Shown: positions 8,492 through 17,141, numbered from the stretch's first letter. The stretch is DNA of 64,000 nt from an uncultured Caldilineaceae bacterium (GCA_951812725.1 OX638330.1:5807405-5871404), one strand, 5' to 3'. Program-made: numbers and translations. The notes: generated by a model from the sequence alone, not told the origin.

Positions 8492-9007
8492 CTACCCACC
8501 CTCGGCTCTGCGCGGGAAACGCTCCGGATCAATCGGACGATTCAAAACCTCCACCGGATACCGGTCCGCCAGGTAGTGAATAATCGCCTGGTGCGTCATA
8601 TTGCCCAGCAGCCTGCCGTCTTTGTCGACGACCGGCAGATTGCGGAAATGATTCTCGTCCATCAGGCGCAATGCGTCCGCTGCCGACGCGTCCGGATCAA
8701 TCGTGATCGGATCCCGGGTCATCACCTCTTCCACCGGCCTGTCCAGCGACCCCGCAACATCGATAACCTTGCGCATCACATCCCGCTCCGTAAAGATGCC
8801 CACCAGCCGCACCTGTTGCGAGTCGCCTGTCTCTCCGCCGCCGCGCTCCGCCGCCGCCTCCTCGTCCACCACCAGGCAGACGACCTGTCTGTCGGCCCGC
8901 ATCAGCGCCAGCGTATCACGAACTGACGTGCCGACCGCCACCTGCGCGCAGCCGCTGACAACCAGATGGCTGACGTGCTCCGACTTGAGATCAGTTTGCA
9001 GGTTCAT
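8492..9007 (-). CDS. Stand-alone CBS-domain pair protein
   Basis: 171 residues made almost wholly of two CBS motifs (GTSVRDTLALMRADRQVVCLVV... GIFTERDVMRK, then VMTRDPITIDPDASAADALRLM... FRNLPVVDKDGRLLG). CBS pairs bind AMP, ATP or related nucleotides and regulate partner proteins. A purine-rich GAGGAGAGAGG lies just before the ATG. It lies downstream of the amidase and upstream of KorAB on the same strand, and it resembles the CBS tail fused to KorB. A shared energy-sensing role is possible but unproven. Confidence 0.9.
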   Translation of the reverse strand: MNLQTDLKSEHVSHLVVSGCAQVAVGTSVRDTLALMRADRQVVCLVVDEEAAAERGGGETGDSQQVRLVGIFTERDVMRKVIDVAGSLDRPVEEVMTRDPITIDPDASAADALRLMDENHFRNLPVVDKDGRLLGNMTHQAIIHYLADRYPVEVLNRPIDPERFPRRAEGG

Positions 9008-9063
9008 CCTCTCTCCTCACTCCAAAAATCCACTACATCGCTAGACGTACTGACCACTGACCG

Positions 9064-10596
9064 CTATCCCCGCGGTTCCGGCGGCCGCCGCACCTGCGTG
9101 ATCTGTTCAAAGGAATACGCGAGACGGATCAAAATCGGCTCGCTCCACGCCCGTCCCATAAATGAGAGCCCGATCGGCAGTCCGATCTCCGCGCCGGTCT
9201 CGCTTGCAGGCAGCACAAATCCCGCCGGCACCGTCACCAGCGGATATCCCGCCACCGCCGCACAGCGCGAACTGCCGCCATGAACGGCATCCCCATCCTG
9301 CGGGTCGAGCGGCCACGCCGGCCCGCCCGTCGGCGCAATCAACGCATCCAGACCGTACGCATCCAACACCGCGTCCAGCCCCTCCGCCGCCGCCAGCCGC
9401 CGTCCCGTCGCCAGCGCCTCCAAATAGTCCTCCCCATCAAGCGGTCCGCTCTCAAGCGCCAGCTCAAAACGCTCCTGGCCGAAATGGACCAGCTCCTGCT
9501 CCGCGTGCTCCCGGTTGAAACGCACCAGGTCCGCCAGCGAACCGGGCTGGGCCAGGTCCGCATCCACCACAGTCCGCGTCGCCAGATATACGGCAACGCC
9601 ATGCTTGAACTCGGTCTGCATAATGACCATTTCGCTGGCGCCCATTTCTTCGCTGCCAACGGTCGGAATGTCGGCGGGATCGATCACCTCCGCCCCCGCG
9701 TCCCTGATAGCCCGAATCGCATCCTCGAAAACTTTTTCGGTACCGTCGTGATATCCGCTCACCCCTTCGCGCGCCACCCCAATGCGCGCCCCGCGCAAGC
9801 CGTCCGCGTCGAGAAACGGGCGATAGTCGCCGTGTACCGTCCTCCCCTTCGCCGCAGTCGCCGCATCGCGCCCGTCCGCCTTTGTCAGCGCGCCAAGCAC
9901 AGCCGCCGCGTCAGCAACCGTGCGCGCCATCGGCCCCACCGTATCCTGCGTATGCGAGATCGGGATCACACCGGCCCGGCTGCTCAATCCGACCGTCGGC
10001 TTGATGCCAACAATGCCGCAAGCGCCCGATGGGTTGACGATCGAACCGTCCGTCTCCGAACCCAGCGCCGCCGCCGCCAAACCAGCGCTTACCGCCGCCC
10101 CCGACCCGGAACTCGATCCGCCCGGGTTGCGGCTGAGATCATAGGGGTTGCGGCACTGACCCCCGCGCGCGCTCCAGCCGCTCGTCGAACTGGTGGAGCG
10201 AAAATTGGCCCATTCGCTCAGGTTGGCCTTGCCCAGAATAACCGCGCCCGCCTGCCGCAGCCCTGCCGCCACCGTCGCATCCCCCGCCGCACGCGAGCCC
10301 AGCAAAGCCAGGGAGCCCGCCGTCGTCTGCATGCGGTCAGCCGTATCGATGTTGTCCTTAAGCAAAATGGGGATGCCGTGCAGCGGCCCGCGCACATGGC
10401 CGGCCGCCCGTTCACGATCCAACCCCGCCGCGATCGCCGCCGCCTCCGGGTTGGTCTCGATCACCGAGCACAGCGCGCCGTCAACCGCCTCAATCGCCGC
10501 CAGATAGCCCTCGGCAATGCCGGCAGCCGTGCGCGCGCCCGCGGCCATATCCTCTTGCAGTTGAGCAATCGTCACTTCGCCGAGTTCTGCCGTCAT
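9064..10596 (-). CDS. Amidase signature family hydrolase
   Basis: 510 residues with the Ser-cisSer-Lys triad of the amidase signature family. Lys80 lies in GIPILLKDNIDT, the cis-Ser is about 162 in NPGGSSSGSG, and the nucleophile is Ser185 in ETDGSIVNPS. Members hydrolyse linear amides or act in GatA-like transamidation. The absence of GatB/C neighbours and the divergent C-terminus argue for a general amidase acting on a small amide. It is close to the thioredoxin-like gene (start 10596, thioredoxin stop at 10651). The substrate is unknown. Confidence 0.9.
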   Translation of the reverse strand: MTAELGEVTIAQLQEDMAAGARTAAGIAEGYLAAIEAVDGALCSVIETNPEAAAIAAGLDRERAAGHVRGPLHGIPILLKDNIDTADRMQTTAGSLALLGSRAAGDATVAAGLRQAGAVILGKANLSEWANFRSTSSTSGWSARGGQCRNPYDLSRNPGGSSSGSGAAVSAGLAAAALGSETDGSIVNPSGACGIVGIKPTVGLSSRAGVIPISHTQDTVGPMARTVADAAAVLGALTKADGRDAATAAKGRTVHGDYRPFLDADGLRGARIGVAREGVSGYHDGTEKVFEDAIRAIRDAGAEVIDPADIPTVGSEEMGASEMVIMQTEFKHGVAVYLATRTVVDADLAQPGSLADLVRFNREHAEQELVHFGQERFELALESGPLDGEDYLEALATGRRLAAAEGLDAVLDAYGLDALIAPTGGPAWPLDPQDGDAVHGGSSRCAAVAGYPLVTVPAGFVLPASETGAEIGLPIGLSFMGRAWSEPILIRLAYSFEQITQVRRPPEPRG

Positions 10597-10650
10597 GTCG
10601 CTATGACCGGCTTCCCGCGGCCGCCAACCCCTGCAGTTGCTTGCAGCCGA

Positions 10651-11214
10651 TCACTGGCCGCTGCTCACTGCAATCAGGTTGTCCAGCGCCGCGCGCAAGT
10701 CCGCCTCCGGTTGCGCCCCCACATACTCCTGTACCACATTCCCCTCCCCGTCCAGCAGGATCAAATGGGGCTGGTACCGAAAGTTAAACTGCTGCTTGTA
10801 GGGCCCTACCGCACTGTCGTCAATATCCAGATAAATGAACTCAACCTGTCCCCAGTAATCAATTTCGAGCCTGTGAACCACAGGCGCAAAGCGTACGCAG
10901 ACCGGTCACCAGAAAGCAAAAAGTTCGACCACCTGGGGCTTGCCCGCGCCCAGCACAACCGTCGCCGGGTCTGTCGCCTGCAACTCTTCCCTGAAGGCCG
11001 GCGGCGGCCCGATCGCAACCGCTGTAGGTTCCGGCTCTGGCGTGGAAGTCGGCTCCTCCATCGCCGTCGGCGTCGGTTCCGGCGCCTCTGTAGCCTGCGC
11101 AACCTCTTCTCCACCCGCGGCAGGCGCTTCCCCGCCTGAGATCGCGTTGCAGCCGGCCAGCACCAGGGCCAGGACAACGACAACGAGGGTCAACTGCCTG
11201 TGAACTGCTGTCAT
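10651..11214 (-). CDS. Thioredoxin-fold lipoprotein with in-frame TGA at the active site (candidate selenoprotein)
   Basis: One reading frame of 187 codons if the TGA at 10906-10908 is read through. The N-terminus has a signal peptide ending LVLAGC (lipobox), then a Thr/Pro/Glu-rich linker, then a thioredoxin fold: VVELFAFW-TGA-PVC, and later YQPHLILLDGEGNVV with the cis-Pro loop. The TGA sits exactly where the first Cys of the CxxC motif (WCPxC) belongs, and coding similarity continues in the same frame on both sides. A perfect 7-bp hairpin starts 20 bases after the TGA. Selenocysteine insertion (UxxC redox site) fits well. A nonsense mutation or sequencing error is the alternative. No selenocysteine machinery genes lie in this window. 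Confidence 0.72.
10866..10888 (-). promoter_or_regulatory. Candidate bacterial SECIS hairpin
   Basis: On the minus strand GCCTGTG (10885-10879) pairs perfectly with CACAGGC (10875-10869) around a GTT loop (10878-10876). If the closing G-C is open, the loop reads GGTTC, with the G-rich apex typical of bacterial SECIS loops. One mismatch further out, several more pairs extend the stem. The stem begins 20 bases downstream of the in-frame TGA, within the range known for bacterial SECIS elements. Confidence 0.6.
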
Positions 11215-11514
11215 CGTCTTCTCTCCTCGGACAGCGGCCCCATTGCCTGTGTCCTGCTCTTATATGCTCCGCTCGCTATGCACTTGATCAGGATGCTCCG
11301 CACGAGTAAAATCATTCCCGCTGCACGATTCAGTCATCCGCCTTGTTCGCCTTCCCTGGCAGCTCGTCAAACTCCAATTGTCTGCCAATCGCCGTGCGAA
11401 GAGGGCAAAGCAGAAAATGGGCGGGTGACACTTGCATTATGCCAAAGTAGAAGCCGTCCCGCCAAACACCAGCGGCGAGTCACAAGCGGCCATGCAACCC
11501 TTTGGAGACACCCT
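11215..11514. other. Intergenic region between divergent genes, nothing specific seen
   Basis: This 300-base stretch separates the minus-strand thioredoxin-like gene from the plus-strand amidohydrolase. It should contain both promoters. I see no convincing -35/-10 pair, repeat or RNA gene. An in-frame upstream extension of the amidohydrolase frame (to 11200) lacks family similarity and is rejected as coding. Confidence 0.5.
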
Positions 11515-12369
11515 ATGATTGTTGACACCCACGTTCACGTCTGGGAAATCGACCCGCCCAAATATCCCGTCGGCCCCACCGCCCCCACCTGGAACTCCTA
11601 CCCCGACGAACCCGGCACCACCGACGAGCTGCTGGCAGAAATGAACGCGCATGGCGTCGATTGGGCCGTGCTCGTCCAAACCAGCTGGTCTACCTGGGAC
11701 AACGGCTACATCGCCGACTCCGCCGCCCGCTTCCCCCATCGCTTCGTCGGCCACGGCCTCATCGACCCGCAAGATGCCGCCAACGCCGAGCAAGTCCACT
11801 ACTGGATCCACCACCGCGGCCTCGCCGGCTTCCGCTTCCATCCCATGTACTATCCCGATGAAAAGATCCTCTTGACATCCCAAAACGGACCCATGTGGGA
11901 GGAAATCGCCGTCGCCGACGCTGTCATCCAGTTCCACCTGAGCGCCGCAGAGGCCGACCAGATCGCGGAAATCGCCCGCCGCTACCCCCATCTGACACTG
12001 ATCCTCGACCACCTCGGCTACCCCAAGGTCAACGCCGATAGCGCCGCTTATCAACCCATAGTCGACCTCGCCCGCTACGACAACGTCCACATCAAACTCT
12101 CCGATGTCAACGGGCACGCCCGCCAGCCCTATCCCTACGACGATGTCCACCCCTTCATCGTTCGCGTATTCTCAGCCTTCGGCGCCGACCGCATGATTTG
12201 GGGCACCGGATACCCCGGCCACCATCGCGCCAAACACAACTGGCCTTCACTTGAGCAGGAGTTAAGTCTCATCCGTGAGGGCCTGCCGTTTCTCGGCGAA
12301 GGTGATAAAGAACGGATTCTGGGAGGTACCGCCGCCCGCATCTGGGGTCTGACAAAGCCTGCCAGCTAA
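11515..12369 (+). CDS. Amidohydrolase-2 family metal-dependent hydrolase
   Basis: 284 residues starting MIVDTHVHVWEIDPPKYP, the N-terminal HxH metal site of amidohydrolase-2 (TIM-barrel) enzymes such as lactonases and decarboxylases of the ACMSD type. Downstream landmarks are RFVGHGLIDPQD, GFRFHPMYY, an ILDHLGYPK strand with its His, and RMIWGTGYPGHH near the C-terminus with the conserved catalytic-region Gly/His. The start was placed at 11515 because the His-metal motif must be near the N-terminus. The substrate is unknown; related neighbours in similar genomes often degrade sugar lactones. Confidence 0.9.
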   Translation: MIVDTHVHVWEIDPPKYPVGPTAPTWNSYPDEPGTTDELLAEMNAHGVDWAVLVQTSWSTWDNGYIADSAARFPHRFVGHGLIDPQDAANAEQVHYWIHHRGLAGFRFHPMYYPDEKILLTSQNGPMWEEIAVADAVIQFHLSAAEADQIAEIARRYPHLTLILDHLGYPKVNADSAAYQPIVDLARYDNVHIKLSDVNGHARQPYPYDDVHPFIVRVFSAFGADRMIWGTGYPGHHRAKHNWPSLEQELSLIREGLPFLGEGDKERILGGTAARIWGLTKPAS

Positions 12370-12415
12370 TCGCCGCCAGCTTCACCAGGCCCGCTGAAAT
12401 CCCGTTCGAATACCC

Positions 12416-12616
12416 TCACTTCTGGGCGCCGCCTCGTAGACCAACCGTAGGGGCACCCCTTGTGGGTGCCCTCCCTCCTCGTGGGCTTGACTCTGCTAAG
12501 GCAATATCCGACAACCACAGCCCTTCTTGCCCGGCCAAAAATGCGCGAACCCGAACATCAGGCGCAGCTGTAAGAATCTCCGAGACAATGTTTGTGTCGA
12601 GGAGATAGCCGCTCAT
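12416..12616 (-). pseudogene. Truncated PIN-domain (VapC-like) toxin
   Basis: The frame starts MSGYLLDTNIVSEILT, the N-terminal PIN motif with catalytic Asp, and continues to LWLSDIALAE, carrying the conserved Glu region. After about residue 42 it turns into a Gly/Arg/Pro-rich tail that matches no PIN fold. That tail contains a perfect GGGCACCC/GGGTGCCC hairpin (12451-12471), a type of palindrome often dispersed in such genomes. The C-terminal half with the remaining acidic residues is missing. Its ATG overlaps the stop of the decayed antitoxin frame upstream, as in intact Phd/PIN operons. Confidence 0.75.
12451..12471. repeat. Short GC palindrome at the toxin break point
   Basis: Arms GGGCACCC (12451-12458) and GGGTGCCC (12464-12471) are separated by five bases. 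It coincides with the place where the PIN homology is lost, which suggests insertion of a small palindromic repeat. Confidence 0.6.
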
Positions 12617-12952
12617 TCGGTGTTTTGTTTCAGGAATGGAATCGTGCGTTCGGGTTCGCGTCGACTGTGGAGTTCAAGGTCAATCCCGCGCGGCATGTTT
12701 TCCAACAGCCACCTGCCCATAGGTATACGACCTTCTTGTTGGGGCAGCCTTTAGGGGTTGCTCGTGGGCGTACCACGATGCGGCGGGCACGACGACGAAT
12801 GGCCTGTCCGTGCCGATCTGTTGAGGCCCTACCTCCGCGGCGAGCCGCAGGACTTCGCATAGCTGCGAATGGGCCTCGGCGACGGTCCACGTGCGTTGTT
12901 GCTCAGGTTGATTTCTGTTGCTCGCCTCCTCCTTACCCGCGTCCTTCCACAA
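12613..12952 (-). pseudogene. Phd/YefM-like antitoxin with a frameshift
   Basis: The 5' part reads RTWTVAEAHSQLCEVLRLA and DRPFVVVPAASW, the Phd/YefM N-terminal DNA-binding fold. Near 12735 the frame must change: after PLKAAP the coherent continuation lies in another frame and reads RWLLENMPRGIDLELHSRRE then PERTIPFLKQNTE, ending at a TGA that overlaps the toxin ATG. That tail is the typical toxin-binding end of antitoxins paired with PIN toxins. Without the shift the protein would end in an unrelated tail at 12680. The toxin is also broken, so the module is dead. Confidence 0.7.
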
Positions 12953-13050
12953 AAAACCACTTCAGCGAACTGCGCCATACCCATTCAGGCGAAGTGGCGG
13001 GGCCTTAGGCGGCAGACCGCCCGCTAGCGAATGAAGCTGGCCACTTACCA

Positions 13051-14532
13051 CTATCCACTGCCCGCCAAAACGCCCGGCCGCCGCTCTCCCACCCGCGTCG
13101 CCCGCTCAAACGCGTGCGCCATCTGCAGCACACCGAAATCGTCCCGGTGCCGGCCCACAATCTGCACGCCCACCGGCACGCCCTCCGGCGTGAATCCGCA
13201 CGGCACCGAAATCGCCGGATGCCCGGTCACAGTAATGAAGTAACAGGACTTCATCCAGTCAATATAGGTCTCCATCTCTACGATGCCGTCCCCGCTGTCG
13301 ATAGCCATCGGATAAGGCACGTCCACCGAAAACGGCGGGACCTGGTTTACCGGCAGCAGCAGGAACTCGTAAGTCTCCATAAAGACGCGCATCGCCTGAT
13401 ACAGCTCCGTGCGCATCGCCTCCGCCCGTCCCACATCCGCCCCGCTCAGCTTCTCCCCCTCTTCGATGTTCCAGACGATCGTGTCCTTCATCTGGTGGCG
13501 GTGCTCCGCCAGCAACGGCCCGTGCGAAAGATGGAAACTCCACGCCCGCATAATCTTGAAGATCTCGTCCGCGTCGCCGAAGTCCGGCAAGCCCGGACCG
13601 TCATCCCGCTGACGCCCAGCGCCCGCGCCGCTGAAATCGGTCACCTCACACCCGATCCCGCCAAACGCCGGCAGCTGCGCCTCGATAGCATTCCTCACCC
13701 GCGGATCCACCGGAAATTCTCCCCCCAGGTCCGCGCTGTACGCGATCCGCACACCGCTGAAATCACGCGCCAGCGGACGCGCGAAAACGCTGCCCGGCTC
13801 CGACTGCGCAATCGGAGAACGCGCATCCGGCCCCGCGATTACACTCAGCAGAAAAGCCACGTCCTCCACGGTGCGTGCCATCGGACCCTGTACCGACAGC
13901 CCCGACCAGCCCGCCATACTCGGCCACACCGGCACCCGGCCCGGTGAAACCCGGAAGCCGACCACATTGCAATAGTTTCCCGGGTTGCGCAGCGAACCGC
14001 CCATATCGCTCCCGTCCGCAATCGGCGTCATCCCGCACGCCAGCGCCACCGCCTGGCCGCCGCTCGACCCCCCGCACGTCTTGCTCGGATCGTACGGATT
14101 GCCCGTCGCCCCGAACACCGGGTTGAACGACTGCGAACCCGCCCCAAACTCCGGCACATTCGTCTTCCCCATCGGGATCGCGCCCGCCGCATGTAGCCGT
14201 TCAATGATTAGCTGGCTCTGCGCCGGCACATTGTCCCGGTGGATCGGCGAACCGTACGTCGTGCGGATGCCCGCCGTGTCCGTCGTGTCCTTGTGCAGCA
14301 TCGGCAGACCGTGCAGCGGTCCAACCTCATCACCGCGCGCCAGCGCATCGTCCGCGGCCCGCGCGCGTTCCAGCGCCTGCTCCGGCAAAAAGGTCACCAC
14401 CGCGTTGACCGCCGGGTTGACCCGTTCGATCTGCGCAATGTGCGCCTCGGTTACCTCCACACTGGAAAAACTGCCACCGCGGATACCCGCGGCCAGTTCC
14501 TTTGCGTTGCGAAAACAGAGATCAGTCGTCAT
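13051..14532 (-). CDS. Amidase signature family hydrolase
   Basis: 493 residues from MTTDLCFRNAKELAAGI. The triad is Lys81 in GLPMLHKDTTDT, cis-Ser about 156 in CGGSSGG and nucleophile Ser180 in GSDMGGSLRNPG. I placed the start at 14532 rather than the much longer open frame because it begins at the normal amidase N-terminus and overlaps the stop of the upstream phytanoyl-CoA dioxygenase by 11 bases, the spacing of a coupled operon. It should hydrolyse an amide made available by the oxygenase pathway (inference). A short stub of a second copy lies at 15813-15917. Confidence 0.9.
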   Translation of the reverse strand: MTTDLCFRNAKELAAGIRGGSFSSVEVTEAHIAQIERVNPAVNAVVTFLPEQALERARAADDALARGDEVGPLHGLPMLHKDTTDTAGIRTTYGSPIHRDNVPAQSQLIIERLHAAGAIPMGKTNVPEFGAGSQSFNPVFGATGNPYDPSKTCGGSSGGQAVALACGMTPIADGSDMGGSLRNPGNYCNVVGFRVSPGRVPVWPSMAGWSGLSVQGPMARTVEDVAFLLSVIAGPDARSPIAQSEPGSVFARPLARDFSGVRIAYSADLGGEFPVDPRVRNAIEAQLPAFGGIGCEVTDFSGAGAGRQRDDGPGLPDFGDADEIFKIMRAWSFHLSHGPLLAEHRHQMKDTIVWNIEEGEKLSGADVGRAEAMRTELYQAMRVFMETYEFLLLPVNQVPPFSVDVPYPMAIDSGDGIVEMETYIDWMKSCYFITVTGHPAISVPCGFTPEGVPVGVQIVGRHRDDFGVLQMAHAFERATRVGERRPGVLAGSG

Positions 14533-15559
14533 CTTCGGGTGCGTCTCCTGGGCGGAATCCATCTTTGAAGAAGGGTAGTTTTTCGCGCTTGTCTCCTCGC
14601 CGCCACTGCTCACAGCCCCCCTCGCCGGTCGGCCGCACCTTAGGCGCCGCCATCTCTTCATACCCGTGCCACGGATAGGGGTCCTCGCCCGCGATCATAA
14701 TAATATCCCGGTAGTCGGCAGTCGCCATGTGCTGGCCTTCCTTCGGGCTCCGCCACGGCAGCAGCGACTCCGCGCTCATATAATGGTTCACCAGAACGCG
14801 CCGGTACCCGCTCTGGGCCCGGTTCGGGAACGAGCGGTGCAGCAAGTAGCCGTTGAAGAATACCAGCGAACCCGCCTTCACCTCCACCGGAATCGAGTCC
14901 TCGTCCGTATAGGGGAAACCGTAGGCCTCGCCCGCGCAATCGAAGCGCGGATCGTCATGGTCGTGCTGCGGCCAGATAATGCCGCGCTTGTGCGAGCCCG
15001 GCACAATCCACAAACAGCCGTTCTCGATTGTGGCATCATCCAAAGCGATCCACGCACCCGTCAGCGTCCGGTCGCGCGTGGGGATGAAATACTCATCCTG
15101 GTGCCACGCCTGGCCCGGCTTGCCCGTCGCCTTGATGAACAGCATCGACTGCATGCACTTCACATTCGGCCCGATGATCTGCGTCAGCACGTTGGCAATA
15201 TGCGAGTGGCCGAGATAGTCCAACATGATCTCCGATATCTTGTGCGGAAAATGGATGCACAGATAACGGCGCAGCACATCATCTTCGCTCTCGCCCGCCA
15301 TGCCCGGCTCAAAGCCGTCCACATCGCCCCGCTCACCCTTACAAATAGCAGTCGTCTCCGCCCGCAGCTCCTCCACCTCAACCGGCGTCAGCGCATCCGG
15401 CAAAACATAGTAGCCGTTCTCAGCATAGAACTGCCTGATACTCTCAGAAGATGCCGCCCCCGCCCGCGCGCCGTTGCCCATCTCCGGGACATTGGCTGCC
15501 TGCGCTAATTCGGGCGAGCCGTTTGCGTGCGAGACCGGGGCCTTAGGAACAGATGCCAT
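14522..15559 (-). CDS. Phytanoyl-CoA dioxygenase family protein (copy 1)
   Basis: 345 residues. It is a cupin-fold Fe(II)/2-oxoglutarate dioxygenase. The facial triad is visible as AWHQDE (His-x-Asp) and the distal His in GYLLHRSFPN. The 2-oxoglutarate-binding Arg lies in the QSGYRRVLVNHY region. Members hydroxylate lipid or small-molecule substrates rather than only phytanoyl-CoA. The stop overlaps the amidase start. It is a close paralogue of the protein encoded at 15907-16902; the N-terminus (about 40 residues) is the most variable part. The true substrate cannot be read from the sequence. Confidence 0.92.
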   Translation of the reverse strand: MASVPKAPVSHANGSPELAQAANVPEMGNGARAGAASSESIRQFYAENGYYVLPDALTPVEVEELRAETTAICKGERGDVDGFEPGMAGESEDDVLRRYLCIHFPHKISEIMLDYLGHSHIANVLTQIIGPNVKCMQSMLFIKATGKPGQAWHQDEYFIPTRDRTLTGAWIALDDATIENGCLWIVPGSHKRGIIWPQHDHDDPRFDCAGEAYGFPYTDEDSIPVEVKAGSLVFFNGYLLHRSFPNRAQSGYRRVLVNHYMSAESLLPWRSPKEGQHMATADYRDIIMIAGEDPYPWHGYEEMAAPKVRPTGEGGCEQWRRGDKREKLPFFKDGFRPGDAPEDDD

Positions 15560-15812
15560 CGTGCTACTCCTTATTTACGGACGTGAATAACCTTGAATAT
15601 GCCGCGTGCAACTGCCCGATGACTAGGGCTCGCTGACCTTTGTACGAACAACGATATGCGGGAGCAAATTGCGGCTGATCCGCATAGCCGCGCAATCACC
15701 CAAAGAAAATCTGTTACGCCCTTGGTTTTCTTCGCGACCCTTCGCGTGACTTCGCGGATCGATCAGTTTTGTTTCTCACAAGACTCAAGCCAGAAACATC
15801 CCAAGCAGGCCT

Positions 15813-15917
15813 TCAAACGTTCTGTTCGTGTTGAATTCTGAACGCTCTTCCCAAAATGCCAACGGAACCTGAATTGCCTTGGACCGTCCCGCTGCAAAAG
15901 CCGAAATCAGTCGTCAT
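15813..15917 (-). pseudogene. Amidase 5' stub downstream of the second dioxygenase
   Basis: The frame starting at 15917 reads MTTDFGFCSGT, echoing the MTTDLCFRNA start of the amidase at 14532, and overlaps the dioxygenase stop in the same way. It then diverges and stops after 34 codons. The simplest reading is a duplicated dioxygenase-amidase unit in which the second amidase was deleted. The similarity is short, so confidence is limited. Confidence 0.5.
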
Positions 15918-16902
15918 CCTCCGGCGCGTCTCCGGGCCGGAATCCATCCTTGAAGAAAGGCAGTATCTCCCGTTTACGTCCCCGCCGCCAGGTCTCACAG
16001 CCGCCCTCGAGCGTGGGCCGCACCTGCGGCGCCGCCAGCTCTTCGCATTCCTTCCAGGGATAGGGGTCCTCGCCCGCAATCATCACGATATCCCGGTAGT
16101 CGGCAACCGCCATGTGCTCGTTTTCCTTCGGGCTCCGCCACGGCAGCAGCGACTCCGCGCTCATGTAGTGGTTCACCAGCACCCGCCGGTAACCGCTCTG
16201 CGCCTGGTTCGGAAACGAGCGGTGCAGCAGATAGCCGTTGAAAAAGACGATCGCGCCCGCCTTCACCTCCACCGGAATCGAGTCTTCATCACCATAAGGA
16301 AAGCCGTACGCCTCGCCCGCACAATCGAACTGCGGGTCCACGTGGTCGTGCTGCGGCCAGATAATGCCGCGCTTATGCGAGCCCGGGATCACCCACAGGC
16401 AGCCATTCTCAACCGTGGCGTCATCTAGCGCGATCCACGCGCCCGTAAGCGTGCGGTCCCGTGTAGGGATCGAAAACTCGTCCTGGTGCCACGCCTGGCC
16501 CGGCTTGCCCGCCGCCTTGATAAACAGCATCGACTGCATGCACTTCACGTTCGGCCCGATGACCTGAGTCAACACATCCGCAATCTGCCGGTGGCCGAGA
16601 TAATCCAACATCATCTCCGAAATCTTGTGCGGAAAATGGACGCACAAATAGCGACGCAGCACATCCTCCTCACTCTCCCCCGGCACACTCGGCTCGAACC
16701 CATCCACATCGCCGCGCTCGCCCTTGCAGATAGCCGTCGTCTCCGCCCGCAGCGCCTCCACCTCCACCGGCGTCAACGCATCCGGCAGAACATAGTACCC
16801 GTTCTCAGCGAAAAACTCTCTGACACTGCCAGCAGATTCGGCCGCCGCAAGCCCGGGCGAGCCGCTCTCTTGAGCGACGGGTGCCGTCGGTACAGATGCC
16901 AT
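15907..16902 (-). CDS. Phytanoyl-CoA dioxygenase family protein (copy 2)
   Basis: 331 residues, very similar over its whole length to the dioxygenase at 14522-15559 (shared stretches include NGYYVLPDALTPVEVE and GLLHRSFPN-like segments), so this is a tandem duplication. The Fe(II) ligands are kept: HQDE and LLHRSFPNQ. It is therefore expected to be active. Differences cluster at the N-terminus and the C-terminal 40 residues. It is expressed from the start side of the minus-strand group and separated from copy 1 by about 350 bases, which hold an amidase stub and a small piece of the TTCGCG repeat (about 15733-15760). Confidence 0.92.
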   Translation of the reverse strand: MASVPTAPVAQESGSPGLAAAESAGSVREFFAENGYYVLPDALTPVEVEALRAETTAICKGERGDVDGFEPSVPGESEEDVLRRYLCVHFPHKISEMMLDYLGHRQIADVLTQVIGPNVKCMQSMLFIKAAGKPGQAWHQDEFSIPTRDRTLTGAWIALDDATVENGCLWVIPGSHKRGIIWPQHDHVDPQFDCAGEAYGFPYGDEDSIPVEVKAGAIVFFNGYLLHRSFPNQAQSGYRRVLVNHYMSAESLLPWRSPKENEHMAVADYRDIVMIAGEDPYPWKECEELAAPQVRPTLEGGCETWRRGRKREILPFFKDGFRPGDAPEDDD

Positions 16903-17104
16903 CTTGACACTCCTTACTATAGGGCGCGAAAACTTGGTATAGGGCTGCGCTCAGTATAGCGGACGTCCCCCCACAGGTCAACGAACGGGACAGGATGGCG
17001 CATGTCCCGATGAACTGTTCATCCAATGGAGATTTCAAGTAAGGCCATGCGTGTAGGCCAAGAGTCTTCCTCCGCAACCCAGAACATCCGCTGCAGAACA
17101 AGAG

Positions 17105-17141
17105 TTGCACCCTAAGTACTAACTAACTATAATGGTAGTTA
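17105..17141 (+). promoter_or_regulatory. Putative promoter and operator of the DUF7662/PIN pair
   Basis: TATAAT lies at 17128-17133, with a weak TTGCAC at 17105-17110 (17-base spacer). An inverted repeat, TAACTA (17124-17129) and TAGTTA (17136-17141), straddles the -10. This is a plausible autoregulatory operator of the toxin-antitoxin pair. Confidence 0.5.

Noticed and set aside
11200..11514. N-terminal extension of the amidohydrolase
   Set aside because: The extra ~105 codons have no resemblance to the family, and the HxH metal motif must start near the N-terminus, so the start was placed at 11515.
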